Shown: piece by piece, positions 35,977-45,364 of the stretch
Layout of the letters: each line of letters begins with the position of its first letter
Numbering within the stretch: the stretch's first letter is position 1
DNA from: Lachnospiraceae bacterium
GTDB taxonomy: Bacteria > Bacillota > Clostridia > Lachnospirales > Lachnospiraceae
Length of the DNA stretch: 64,000 nt
Direction: 5' to 3'
Assembly (NCBI GenBank): GCA_017940415.1
Contig: JAGAYR010000039.1
Coordinates: 38,593 to 102,592, forward strand
Position numbers and translations under genes: made by a program
Notes under the pieces: model-generated
What the model was told of the DNA's origin: nothing
Databases searched by the model: none
The model's input: the letters and a program-made list of their open reading frames with translations, nothing else

Positions 35977-37130
35977 TGGCCTCAGATAAAAAGAAAAACC
36001 CTCTGGATCTCGACAGTAAGCTGACCATAATCCTGTCGGCAATACTGCTGTCTCTGACCATCGCAGGTCTTATACTTTTCTTTGTGTTGCCTGACCCCGA
36101 TGTCAATAAGCCCGAAGAAATACAGGTATCCGACATCCGGGAGCCGACTCCGGAACCCGAACCTGAACCTGAGCCCGAGCCGGAACCTGAGCCCGTGACC
36201 TATCCCGCTCCCGGCTATGATTTTCTGGAAGAAAATGTATATATCGAAATACCCGGACTGGAAAGGTCATACACAATAGCCTGGGTTTCGGATATTCATA
36301 TGATCACAGATCACGAAGCCGGCGATGTTTCGCAGGAAAGTCTTGAGACCGTAGAATCCAGATACAATACATTGTCCATCACTCCGGATGGCGTTCACGG
36401 AGATGAGCTTTGGCCCGAGATAGTAAACTATCTGAACTATAATGATTTTGACGCCGTAATTTTCGGAGGAGATCTGCTGGATTATTGCAGCACCTCCAAT
36501 ATGGAAACTCTGAAAGCTGGATTCAACATACTGAAATACCCGAGTGACCGCATCCTGTATATCAGAGCAGATCACGATTACGGAAGCTGGTACAGCGACG
36601 GAAGTACCGGATTCGATGACTACAAAGCACAGGCACTCCACGCAGAGCTTGACGGAGATGACTACACCCACAAATATATTGATTTCGGTGAGTTCATTAT
36701 CGCAGGCGTAAATAATTCCATCAAAAAGCCCGGCGGTGAGCAGATGGAAGTTTTAAGAGATCTGTATTCAAGAGGAGTACCCGTTATAGCAGCGACTCAT
36801 GTTCCTTATTATTCACAGACGGATCCCACACTCGAGATGCTCTCAATGCTGGTCAGAAACAAGATCTACTACTGGGCACCTAACAGCGAGAACTATATTC
36901 CAGATGCTGATATGTGGGAATATCTGAATATGCTTTACGATGAGGATTCAAATTGTGCTTACGTTCTTGCGGGACATATGCACGCCGCATGGGAAGGCGA
37001 GATCAGAGAAGGACTGACCCAGCATATCTTCTCTCCCGCATTCATCGGAGCTATAGGCGTGGTTCATGTAGTACCGGAAGGATCCGTTCCCGAAACAGAT
37101 ACAGACATAGCCGATATATCCGCCAACTGA
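35976..37130 (+). CDS. Membrane-anchored metallophosphoesterase-like protein
   Basis: A 384-residue calcineurin-like phosphoesterase held by an N-terminal span (about 17-38), with a Pro-Glu repeat spacer (about 58-73) and the catalytic domain outside (about 80-375). Metal-site motifs: D106-x-H108 (WVSDIHM), GGD166, D199-H200-D201 (RADHD), H275 (ATHVPYY) and H334-x-H336 (AGHMHAA). The third motif normally reads GNHD/E; here the Asn position is Asp199. The signal-anchor and missing lipobox place it on the outer face. Start and stop codons of the two operon genes overlap (TAATG). Substrate unknown: cell-wall polymer, nucleotide or phospholipid are all possible. Confidence 0.88.
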   Translation: MASDKKKNPLDLDSKLTIILSAILLSLTIAGLILFFVLPDPDVNKPEEIQVSDIREPTPEPEPEPEPEPEPEPVTYPAPGYDFLEENVYIEIPGLERSYTIAWVSDIHMITDHEAGDVSQESLETVESRYNTLSITPDGVHGDELWPEIVNYLNYNDFDAVIFGGDLLDYCSTSNMETLKAGFNILKYPSDRILYIRADHDYGSWYSDGSTGFDDYKAQALHAELDGDDYTHKYIDFGEFIIAGVNNSIKKPGGEQMEVLRDLYSRGVPVIAATHVPYYSQTDPTLEMLSMLVRNKIYYWAPNSENYIPDADMWEYLNMLYDEDSNCAYVLAGHMHAAWEGEIREGLTQHIFSPAFIGAIGVVHVVPEGSVPETDTDIADISAN

Positions 37131-37150
37131 TTACTATTTTTTACAAACAA

Positions 37151-37177
37151 AAAGCTGCCGTTTCCGGCAGCTTTTTT
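37151..37177. terminator. Bidirectional terminator
   Basis: AAAGCTGCCG (37151-37160) pairs perfectly with CGGCAGCTTT (37165-37174), a 4-nt loop and T-runs on both strands. It serves the phosphoesterase operon and the convergent secreted-protein gene. Confidence 0.93.
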
Positions 37178-37189
37178 GATTGTCAAATA

Positions 37190-38206
37190 TCAGGGCCAGG
37201 TACTCAGTATAAGGATATTTCCGAAAGGATCTTCGGTAAAGACAACGCCCTTATCGTGATATCCCGAAGCCTGTCCGATGAGTCTGGTGTAGAACAATCC
37301 GTTACATTCGGTAATATAATAAGGAATCTGCATACCTGATACTCCGCCGAGCTTTGCGGTTACATCCTCACAAGTAGCAAGATTCATAAATCCCGCAAGT
37401 GACGTACTTCTCACCGTCATTGCCATATTCATGTTTCCGTATCTGTCCGATGATGTGGTCAGATAATAATGGCTTCCCACATGAACTACCTGAACAACTC
37501 CTCCAAGCTCCGTGGGAACGGGATATGCTCCCACAAATCCGAAAGTCTTCTTATTAACCACAACGATTCCGCCGGCACCCTGACTGCACAGAAGAATATT
37601 GTTTCCGTCTATGGTAAAGGATCTGGTGTAAAGTCCGAAGAGTGCAGGAATCTTCTTAACAGCGGACAATGTGACCATGTATGTTCCGGCTGTTCTCTTA
37701 TAGATATACATCTCTCCGGTGTACGAACTCCACACATAGAATGATGCGGTCGGGGCATCATATACACAATAGTGAGGTCTTATTCCCACATTGTCAAAAC
37801 TCTGAAGCTCAATGAATTCACCGCCGGGAAGTCTGGTGTAAGTCGCAACTCTGCTGTTATCCGTATCGGTAACAAGATAGATAAGTCCGTCTGAAGAAAT
37901 GGAGTGAGGCTTATTAAAATCATCAGCCATTACTTTCCAGGAAAAAAGATTATATCCCGGAACTCCGGTATCGTTATACAGGATCCTGTCATGGTAAGTA
38001 TCAACGATAAAATCTATACCGTTAAGGTTAACCTGCTGCGTGGACACCGCGCTTTCGGGCGAGTCGCTTGTCTTTACCGCAAAGATCGCGCCCGAACCTG
38101 CTCCCGGGGCAGCATGTACTTTGCCCGGGATAAATACGCTGAGGATCAGAGCATATATTATTATTCCAAATATTCCAAAAGATCTTTTCAAAATATTCCC
38201 TCGCAT
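37190..38206 (-). CDS. Secreted protein with a probable beta-propeller
   Basis: A 338-residue exported protein. The signal peptide ends at KVHAA (about 32). The mature part is made of repeated strands of the type DSDGLIYLVTDTDNSRVATY and HVGSHYYLTTSSDR, consistent with a six- or seven-bladed beta-propeller of the NHL or SMP-30-like kind. No anchor or catalytic motif is visible, so it is probably a binding protein. It has its own promoter in the end of the giant gene upstream and a terminator downstream. Linkage to the giant secreted protein, 47 bp away on the same strand, suggests a common role. Confidence 0.75.
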   Translation of the reverse strand: MRGNILKRSFGIFGIIIYALILSVFIPGKVHAAPGAGSGAIFAVKTSDSPESAVSTQQVNLNGIDFIVDTYHDRILYNDTGVPGYNLFSWKVMADDFNKPHSISSDGLIYLVTDTDNSRVATYTRLPGGEFIELQSFDNVGIRPHYCVYDAPTASFYVWSSYTGEMYIYKRTAGTYMVTLSAVKKIPALFGLYTRSFTIDGNNILLCSQGAGGIVVVNKKTFGFVGAYPVPTELGGVVQVVHVGSHYYLTTSSDRYGNMNMAMTVRSTSLAGFMNLATCEDVTAKLGGVSGMQIPYYITECNGLFYTRLIGQASGYHDKGVVFTEDPFGNILILSTWP

Positions 38207-38245
38207 TTAAATATATTCTTCACGCAAGTTAACTGCGCTTTCTAT

Positions 38246-38274
38246 ATTATAATTCATCTGAGCACAGTCATCAA
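38246..38274 (-). promoter_or_regulatory. Promoter of the secreted propeller gene
   Basis: On the minus strand TTGATG (38269-38274), a 17-bp spacer and a perfect TATAAT (38246-38251), overlapping the last codons of the giant gene. A near-palindrome around GTTAAC (38223-38237) follows directly downstream and could be an operator. Confidence 0.6.
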
Positions 38275-41200
38275 TTCATCTAAAACCGTTCCGGAAGATA
38301 TCACTTCGCATTCGGCGTTCCAGGTCACGGCATCTCCCGCCTTATACCCCGTTATGGTAACCTTTACCGAATCTCCTTCATAATCAAGCGGTATCACAAA
38401 GTCCGTTCTGTTTTCACTAAGATAATCGGGGGAACCGGCATATACAACCGTCCCGGCAAAGCCTGACAGTGCTTCAGGAATCGTATCCCCTGTAACATAC
38501 AAAACATCGTACTCTCTGAGACTTTCATCCGAAAAAGAAACCAGCACGGCATCCGGATATCCCCAGACCCGGGAGATCACATAACCGCTTTCTCCTCTTT
38601 TAATATAATGTCTGCCTTCATCATCGATCAAAGGACCTGTGACGGTATCAAGTGTCCTTACTATCTCACCGCTTACATCAAGTTCTATAAGCCCCGCACT
38701 TTCCTCAGTCCCCCGGTTTCCCACGTTATCTTCCGAGCATACCCGGATAACTATTTTTCCGTTGAACAGTTTATTGTCAAAAGACGGCTCTTCACAATCC
38801 GGATCCTGCTTAAGCCGTAGATAACAATGTTCTCCCGAGCTTGCAAACCTTCCTTCCATGCCGTTGTCCAGGTTGATCACATACACCTCAAAATTCCCGC
38901 GAAGTCCGGATCCCGAGTCTGTCACATACAGATCTATATTCACGTCCTCATATCTCCGGTCTACCACATGGCCCGAACCTATGTTGGTGATGTCACACAA
39001 GGAGAGCTTTTCATATTCTGCGCCGTTTACCGAGACCATGCATTCCGGTGCGGTTCCGTCACCTATTACCGTTATCCCGTGACCAAGATCGTTTATTCTC
39101 TCACTTGATACATAACCGTCATCCAATCCGTATACCTCATATCCCGCTTCAAGAAGCGCGTGTGCCGTGGGATACAGATACATTTCATCTTCAGACATTG
39201 TCGTAAATGTTCCGGTGAATGTAAGCCTTGAAGAACGGTTTATTCTTGCTGCATCAGACACGCCGGCAATCTGAAACGGAAACGGTCCGCAAATCGAAAA
39301 CTCATCCGCCGGCATATACATATCCTCGGCTACATTCGCATTTCTTGCAAAAGAAAACCGGGCATATTCGCTTCCGCTTAAATGTATGCACGCTTTATCA
39401 ATCTGATACGTACTTCTTGCAAATCCGTTTATGTATGCACCGTATTCAAGAGAAAAAGTTGTAATGCCGTCCGCCTTTACATAGTAGGTCCGTTTTCTCC
39501 CCTCAGCCTCACAGACATTATCGGAAAGTATCATTGAAATATCTTCCGTAACAACAGGGTATGGAATGAATGCACCCTCTCCGTCCACGGATGCATTTAA
39601 AACAGGACTGACATTACCTGCTCTGTCCACTGCAACGAGATGTATGTATCTGTCATTTCCGGTCGGAAGATATTTGATTACTGTTTTTTTGTCAGCCTGT
39701 GATGCCCGGTCGTACCATTCACTGAACAATGCCCCCGGCGAAGAACCTGATATACCGGACCATCCCGTCAATATCCCCGTTCCGCAGTTTCTGACATACG
39801 TGTCATTTCTTGTGGGAGAAGAATCTATTACGTAATAGTATGCATATACTCCCGTTTTGATATTCAGGTTCTCTATTTCCGTGGAGGCATATTTATCCGT
39901 CACACCCGCAAATACATCCCGTGATCTGTAAGCTCTGGCCATGTAATAATAATCCGTTCCGTTATCATCCGGCATATCCCAGGATATATCTGCGTATCCG
40001 GTCATGGCATCATAATGCAGATTCACACCTGATATGGGATTGGGAGAGGCCATATCCGGAGATAATATCTTGCAGGCGGATGAAGATAAATAAACCGATG
40101 AAGGTTCAGTGATGATACAATAACCTGCTTTGGAAGGATCCGCTGATGGATATATGCACCCGGAATGAGACTTTACTGTATGATCCGAATACAGAAGGGA
40201 GCCCGGAGTAAAGGATGTCCCAAGTCCGCTTGCAGGCATTCCTGCTATATTAACGGAACATGTTATCACCGCATATCCGTTTCCGCTTCTCATCCCGTTT
40301 AACATACTTCCGTCCAAAACACCGCCTGTATATCCGCTTCCTCCTCCGCCTCCGCATCCGTAGGATTTTCGGGTTGCATCACCGCCTGCGCCTCCGTACC
40401 ATCCGCCGCCACCGCCGCCGTTATCGACTGCCGAGGAGATGTTTGAATCGGGCTCATAGGATATGCCAGCGCCACCATAACCGAATCCGCCTGCGGTAAT
40501 CCCTTCACTTACCGTAGTACCTCCCGCATTTTCCGTACCGCCTCCCGCGATGCATTCTCCGTCAGGCCACGGTGATATTCCGTTTCCGCCTGCACTTCCT
40601 CCGCCCGCTCCGGATGTAGCCATGGAACCGGCCGCACCTCCGCCTCCTCCGGCAACTATGTAAACACTGTTTCTGCTGTATGACAGCTCTCTCAGGATTC
40701 CGTCTCCTGATGCTATATGAGTTGCTCCGCCTCCGTTTCCGCCGTGGCCCCAATATCCGTCATATCCTCCGGGTCCGCCTCCGTTATATCCGTCCCTGCC
40801 GCCTACACAGATATATAAGACATCCCCCTGTTTCAGCGGGATATGCCCCGTGGCATATCCTCCTCTTCCGGCCATGTCTCTTCCCGCTGTGGTTGCATTT
40901 CCTTCTGCTCCCCAAACCTGAAGCGTATAGTCGCCTTCCGATTCTACGGTAAATGTCTGTACATATCCCGTGTAGTCATATTCCTTTCTCACATTCAGGA
41001 TAAAAGAGGCACCTTTACCGCCCGAGGATGACATCACGATATTTCCGTTAACCGATATGTAGGATCCTTCACCACCGTAACAGTTTGTTCCGCCGCTTCC
41101 GCTTGTAACACTTCCGGCACTTCCGGTATAGATTCCGACAACATCACCCTTATTCAGAAAGATCCTGCATGAAGAATACTCACCGTTTTCGCCGGAGTAC

Positions 41201-43110
41201 TTATCATAGGATGCTCCCGCGCCTCCCCATAGTTCAAATGAGTATATTCCCGAAACAGGTGCTTTATACTCCGTATATTTCCCGCCTCCGGAAAAAGTTC
41301 TTACAGCGCCTGTGCCATAAGTCCCCTTATCATCCGTCATAGCTTCGGTCCAGTTGCATACCGGATAATCCGTGGAAATAAAGTATTTGTAGATATCGTA
41401 TTCCGTAGCCCGTGCTATACCCAGATCCGTAAGTCCGCTATACCTTAAAGCACCGAAATCGGAATTGCCCATATAATCGGGAGTCGCCGACAAACCAAGC
41501 CCCGAAAAGCCCGCGTACAAGATCACATCAGATTCCGGTATAAAGATATCACCGCCTTTTCCGACATATGTGTCAGGTACAAGTCCCGGATCCGTAAACC
41601 ATCCTTCAAATATCCCGCCGGGATAAACCGCTTCAGGCAATATTACGGATGTACTCTTCCACAGGGCATGTGCATTATCCGTATTTCCGTTAACGCCGGA
41701 TGAGTGTACGTATGTAAAACTTCCGTCGGATGCAGGGTTTAATATTTCTCCCGATACGTTTCCGCAGTATTGTATATTGCCTTCTGTATAAGAAAATTCA
41801 TGCACCGATGCATCACCGGAATCAAATTTCCATCCGATAAGTTCTGATGATGCGTATATATCCTGCATGGGAATTCCGCCGGGAACCACAAGTTCTATCC
41901 TGTATCCCTTCGGTGCCGTAAGCAGTGCGGGATCTATTATTGTTTCGTACATGTAGCCTTTGTTAAATGAATTCCTGCCCGGTTCAAAATATCCGTCATC
42001 TACTCCGTTATACGATCCCTGAGAGCTTTCAAATCTTCCACCCGAAATCGTGACGGTACAATCGGATCTTACCCAGACGGCATACAGTTTTATTTCTCTG
42101 TCATTGGCATCATCTCCCGTATCAGACAGATATGTGTAGTAACTTTCGATGGATCGGGTACTGCTTCCGTCTGTAAAAAGAACCTGTCCCTCCGGTGAAT
42201 CACTCCATCCCGCAAATACATATCCGGGTCTGACATATTCATTTTCCCTGAGATTATTATCTCCCGTTACAGTTGTTCCTTCGTAAACACCCGCGTCTCC
42301 GTAGTAACAAACGGACTTTTCCATACCGCCTCTCGTCGCACCGTTTCCGTCATAAGCAATCGTGTATCTGTTTGCCGACACAAAACATTTGCATTCATGG
42401 GAAACCATATGCAGATCGTTCTCAAGATTATCTCCGCATATAGGGCATACAAAGAGGTATTCTGCCGGGTATCTTTTTCTGAATTCATCATCTCCCGCAT
42501 AGATATAACCGATGCGACGGATACAGTCATCATTCGTATATACAAGTCCCGTAATCTGCTCACCGCAATCCGCGCAATATGCGATCCATCCCGAATCATA
42601 ACGTTCATGACACTTCACATTGGATAAACCGTTTATGCCATAGTATTCAAAATCCCTGCACGCACTGAAAGGACCGTGAATACAGCGTGCTTCGGATTGA
42701 GATATTTCCCATCTGCCGACAGGGATCACCGTGTTTTCCAAAGGCTCCGCATAATAATGATGACCTGCAGGCAGAGGTCCTGCCAGCTCTTTTCTCGACA
42801 CTGTGCCCTCGGGAATAACGGTAGTGCCGTCGCTTCCTCTGTATATACTTATACCTCCGCCATATGTATAAACGCCGCATCCGTTTACCGAATACCCGTC
42901 CGGTTGAATGGTAGTCCAGGCAATTCCCTCATCCCCCTCATAAAACCTGATGTACGGATTACTCTTATAAGATTCCAATACACTTTCGGGACTCGGCAAT
43001 TCAACCGCGGATACTTTATCTCCTGCATATGACATCAGAAGTATAAGTGCCGATAATATGGTGACAACCAGAACCCATGCGATACCGCAGGCCACATCTT
43101 TATTTTTCAA
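38254..43110 (-). CDS. Giant secreted glycine-rich, InlB-repeat protein
   Basis: A 1618-residue exported protein. A signal-anchor lies at about 8-33. Next come a Cys-rich segment with two CxxC pairs (about 165-240: CADCGEQ, CPICGDN, HECKC) and an InlB/Flg_new-type repeat (about 247-345: YDGNGAT, GYVFAGWSD), with another at about 490-540. A glycine-rich region with ALK-like GGGGG runs (about 620-950) follows, then fibronectin-like and Ig-like beta domains to the end. No LPXTG or C-terminal span is seen. The start is TTG at 43110, with AGGAGG 7 bp upstream; no in-frame ATG fits. It looks like an adhesin or envelope filament subunit; the ligand is unknown. Confidence 0.85.
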   Translation of the reverse strand: MKNKDVACGIAWVLVVTILSALILLMSYAGDKVSAVELPSPESVLESYKSNPYIRFYEGDEGIAWTTIQPDGYSVNGCGVYTYGGGISIYRGSDGTTVIPEGTVSRKELAGPLPAGHHYYAEPLENTVIPVGRWEISQSEARCIHGPFSACRDFEYYGINGLSNVKCHERYDSGWIAYCADCGEQITGLVYTNDDCIRRIGYIYAGDDEFRKRYPAEYLFVCPICGDNLENDLHMVSHECKCFVSANRYTIAYDGNGATRGGMEKSVCYYGDAGVYEGTTVTGDNNLRENEYVRPGYVFAGWSDSPEGQVLFTDGSSTRSIESYYTYLSDTGDDANDREIKLYAVWVRSDCTVTISGGRFESSQGSYNGVDDGYFEPGRNSFNKGYMYETIIDPALLTAPKGYRIELVVPGGIPMQDIYASSELIGWKFDSGDASVHEFSYTEGNIQYCGNVSGEILNPASDGSFTYVHSSGVNGNTDNAHALWKSTSVILPEAVYPGGIFEGWFTDPGLVPDTYVGKGGDIFIPESDVILYAGFSGLGLSATPDYMGNSDFGALRYSGLTDLGIARATEYDIYKYFISTDYPVCNWTEAMTDDKGTYGTGAVRTFSGGGKYTEYKAPVSGIYSFELWGGAGASYDKYSGENGEYSSCRIFLNKGDVVGIYTGSAGSVTSGSGGTNCYGGEGSYISVNGNIVMSSSGGKGASFILNVRKEYDYTGYVQTFTVESEGDYTLQVWGAEGNATTAGRDMAGRGGYATGHIPLKQGDVLYICVGGRDGYNGGGPGGYDGYWGHGGNGGGATHIASGDGILRELSYSRNSVYIVAGGGGGAAGSMATSGAGGGSAGGNGISPWPDGECIAGGGTENAGGTTVSEGITAGGFGYGGAGISYEPDSNISSAVDNGGGGGGWYGGAGGDATRKSYGCGGGGGSGYTGGVLDGSMLNGMRSGNGYAVITCSVNIAGMPASGLGTSFTPGSLLYSDHTVKSHSGCIYPSADPSKAGYCIITEPSSVYLSSSACKILSPDMASPNPISGVNLHYDAMTGYADISWDMPDDNGTDYYYMARAYRSRDVFAGVTDKYASTEIENLNIKTGVYAYYYVIDSSPTRNDTYVRNCGTGILTGWSGISGSSPGALFSEWYDRASQADKKTVIKYLPTGNDRYIHLVAVDRAGNVSPVLNASVDGEGAFIPYPVVTEDISMILSDNVCEAEGRKRTYYVKADGITTFSLEYGAYINGFARSTYQIDKACIHLSGSEYARFSFARNANVAEDMYMPADEFSICGPFPFQIAGVSDAARINRSSRLTFTGTFTTMSEDEMYLYPTAHALLEAGYEVYGLDDGYVSSERINDLGHGITVIGDGTAPECMVSVNGAEYEKLSLCDITNIGSGHVVDRRYEDVNIDLYVTDSGSGLRGNFEVYVINLDNGMEGRFASSGEHCYLRLKQDPDCEEPSFDNKLFNGKIVIRVCSEDNVGNRGTEESAGLIELDVSGEIVRTLDTVTGPLIDDEGRHYIKRGESGYVISRVWGYPDAVLVSFSDESLREYDVLYVTGDTIPEALSGFAGTVVYAGSPDYLSENRTDFVIPLDYEGDSVKVTITGYKAGDAVTWNAECEVISSGTVLDELMTVLR

Positions 43111-43133
43111 ATGTCTTCCTCCTTTTGATGCAA

Positions 43134-43180
43134 CAAAAAAAGAGACCCACGTCTCCCCTTTGGGAAAACATAAGTCTCTT
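43134..43180 (-). terminator. Terminator of dapL
   Basis: On the minus strand AAGAGAC pairs with GTCTCTT around a larger loop that holds a small TCCC/GGGA hairpin, followed by a run of T. It lies about 48 bp beyond the dapL stop codon. A CGCCTT/AAGGCG mini-hairpin (43203-43215) lies in between. Confidence 0.75.
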
Positions 43181-43228
43181 ATTTGAACGTTTTAAAAGAA
43201 ATCGCCTTTAAGGCGTGGTCAGACTATA

Positions 43229-44443
43229 TCACAGTTTTTTGATTCTTTCAATAGCCTCGAGAGTATTCTCGTAAGTTCCGAAAGCGGTAAGTCTGAAGAA
43301 GTGCTCTCCGCTGGGACCGAAGCCCGATCCGGGGGTTCCTACTACATGTGCCTTGTCGAGAAGGAAATCGAAGAATTCCCAGCTGGTCATGTTATTGGGA
43401 GCTTTAAGCCAGATATAAGGAGCATTTACGCCGCCGGATACCTGATAGCCTGCAGCCTTAAGTCCTTCGTAGATTACCTTTGCATTGTTCATGTAATAAG
43501 CAACCTGCTCTTTTAACTGCTTCTTTCCTTCCTCGGAATAAACAGCTTCTCCTGCCTTCTGAATGATGTAGGGAGCTCCGTTATACTTGGTTCCGTGACG
43601 TCTTGCCCAGAGAGGATGAAGAGGAGTATCTCCTGCTTTAAGATCCTTGGGGATTACGGTGAAGCCCAGTCTTACGCCGGTAAAGCCTGCATTCTTGGAA
43701 AATGACCTGAACTCGATGGCGCAGGTTCTTGCTCCTTCGCACTCATAGATGGAGTGAGGAATGTTGTCCTCGGAAATATATGCTTCGTATGCGGCATCAT
43801 AGAGAATTACCGCGCCGACTTTGTTCGCATAGTCAACCCACTTCTGAAGTTCGTCCTTGGTGATTGCGGAACCTGTGGGGTTGTTGGGGAAGCAGAGGTA
43901 GATAAGATCGGGAGTTTCGGTGGGAAGCTCGGGAGCAAATCCGTTCTCTTCAAGGCAGGGCATGTAGATTACATCTGACCAGGTCTCAGCCTTGGGATCG
44001 TAAGTTCCGGTTCTTCCTGCCATAACGTTTGAATCAACGTATACGGGATAAACGGGATCACAAACCGCGATCTTATTGTCTACGGAAAAGATCTCCTGGA
44101 TGTTTGCACAGTCTGACTTTGCTCCGTCGGAAACAAAGATCTCATCTGCAGAGATGTCGCATCCTCTCTTCTTGTAATCGGTATCTGCGATCACATTTCT
44201 GAGGAATTCGTATCCGAGATCGGGTGCATATCCCTTGAAGGTGTCCTTATTTCCCATCTCATCAACTGCGCCGTGAAGTGCGGTAATGATTGCGGGAGCA
44301 AGGGGCTGGGTAACGTCGCCGATACCGAGTCTGATGATCTTCGCATCGGGATGAGCCTCACTGTATTCTCTTACCTTTTTTCCGATGGTGGAAAAAAGAT
44401 AACTTCCGGGAAGCTTTAAATAGTTATCGTTTACTTTGACCAT
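43229..44443 (-). CDS. dapL: LL-diaminopimelate aminotransferase
   Basis: A 404-residue fold-type I PLP aminotransferase that converts tetrahydrodipicolinate to LL-diaminopimelate in one step for lysine and peptidoglycan. Family marks include the N-terminal YLKLPGSYLFSTIGKKV block, LGIGDVTQPL, FPNNPTGSAIT and the PLP lysine in SFSKNAGFTGVRLGF (about 240). The length is normal. DapL replaces the succinylase or acetylase branch in many Clostridia. It lies 15 bp after hslO and ends the gene cluster with a terminator. Confidence 0.96.
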   Translation of the reverse strand: MVKVNDNYLKLPGSYLFSTIGKKVREYSEAHPDAKIIRLGIGDVTQPLAPAIITALHGAVDEMGNKDTFKGYAPDLGYEFLRNVIADTDYKKRGCDISADEIFVSDGAKSDCANIQEIFSVDNKIAVCDPVYPVYVDSNVMAGRTGTYDPKAETWSDVIYMPCLEENGFAPELPTETPDLIYLCFPNNPTGSAITKDELQKWVDYANKVGAVILYDAAYEAYISEDNIPHSIYECEGARTCAIEFRSFSKNAGFTGVRLGFTVIPKDLKAGDTPLHPLWARRHGTKYNGAPYIIQKAGEAVYSEEGKKQLKEQVAYYMNNAKVIYEGLKAAGYQVSGGVNAPYIWLKAPNNMTSWEFFDFLLDKAHVVGTPGSGFGPSGEHFFRLTAFGTYENTLEAIERIKKL

Positions 44444-44458
44444 TTTTTCGTCTCCTTT

Positions 44459-45364
44459 TTATTTCTTAAGAGCCCTGCTTTTCTTCAGGATCTCAGTTAA
44501 TTCATCGGGATTAAATACATAATCGGTGTCGCAGAAATCGCAGTGTATCTCCACATCCTTACCGGCTTTGATAAAGTCCGTGATTTCTTTTTCACCGAGA
44601 CTTACAAGCACCGCTTCAACTCTGTCTCTTGAACAGTCGCACTTGTATGCGGTGTCGTATTTTTCGTTAAAGTGTATATCGAGACCTTTTAATACTTCCT
44701 CGATCATATCCTCGGGAGTCATTCCCGAATCAAGCATCTCGGTAACACTCTTTAAACTCTTCAGATTTTCCTCGATAACGGATATAACATCATCGCCCGC
44801 ATCAGGCATAAGCTGAATGATAAATCCGCCGGAGCATCTTACTGTGTTGTCCTTGTTCATCAATACGCCGAGGCCTACGGATGAGGGAGTCTGCTCGGAT
44901 GCCGCAAAATAATACGTAATATCTTCTGCAATCTCTCCGGTCTGAAGAGCGATTCTTCCCACATAGGGCTCTTTAAGTCCAAGGTCTTTGACTACTATCA
45001 GATCTCCGTTTCCGATTGCCGTTGAAACTCCCAGATGTCCGTTGCTATGAGCAGGAACAATTACATCGGGAACGGGAGTATATCCTTTTACATTACCGTG
45101 TGAATCTGCGCAAACGGTAAGTCCGCCTGAAGGTCCGTCGGATTTGATCTGGATCGTGAGCTTATCTCCGTCGCCCTTCATCATGATGCTCATCATTGCG
45201 GCTGCGGTAAGAGTTCTTCCAAGTGCAGCGCTCATCACGGGACTTGTGTTGTGAAGTCTTCTGGACTCTTCACTGATATTTTTCGTAGTGCATGCAAAGG
45301 CTCTGATATGTGCATCAGCAGCCGTTGCTGTCACTATATAATCTTTGGTATTAATATCTGCCAT
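44459..45364 (-). CDS. hslO: Redox-regulated chaperone Hsp33
   Basis: A 301-residue cytoplasmic chaperone that is activated by oxidation and holds unfolding proteins. The N-terminal substrate-binding domain (about 1-180) leads into a linker and the zinc-binding redox switch with CxC (YKCDCSRD, about 240) and CxxC (HCDFCDTDY, about 273). All four zinc cysteines are present, so regulation is intact. The start codon overlaps the stop of the methyltransferase gene by one base. Confidence 0.95.
   Translation of the reverse strand: MADINTKDYIVTATAADAHIRAFACTTKNISEESRRLHNTSPVMSAALGRTLTAAAMMSIMMKGDGDKLTIQIKSDGPSGGLTVCADSHGNVKGYTPVPDVIVPAHSNGHLGVSTAIGNGDLIVVKDLGLKEPYVGRIALQTGEIAEDITYYFAASEQTPSSVGLGVLMNKDNTVRCSGGFIIQLMPDAGDDVISVIEENLKSLKSVTEMLDSGMTPEDMIEEVLKGLDIHFNEKYDTAYKCDCSRDRVEAVLVSLGEKEITDFIKAGKDVEIHCDFCDTDYVFNPDELTEILKKSRALKK

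Noticed and set aside
36150-36200. Short tandem repeats as a CRISPR-like array
   Set aside because: They are in-frame Pro-Glu codons of the phosphoesterase spacer with no spacers of unique sequence.
40260-41240. Several overlapping frames rich in Arg, Gly and Pro on both strands
   Set aside because: They come from the repetitive glycine codons of the giant protein and have no separate support.
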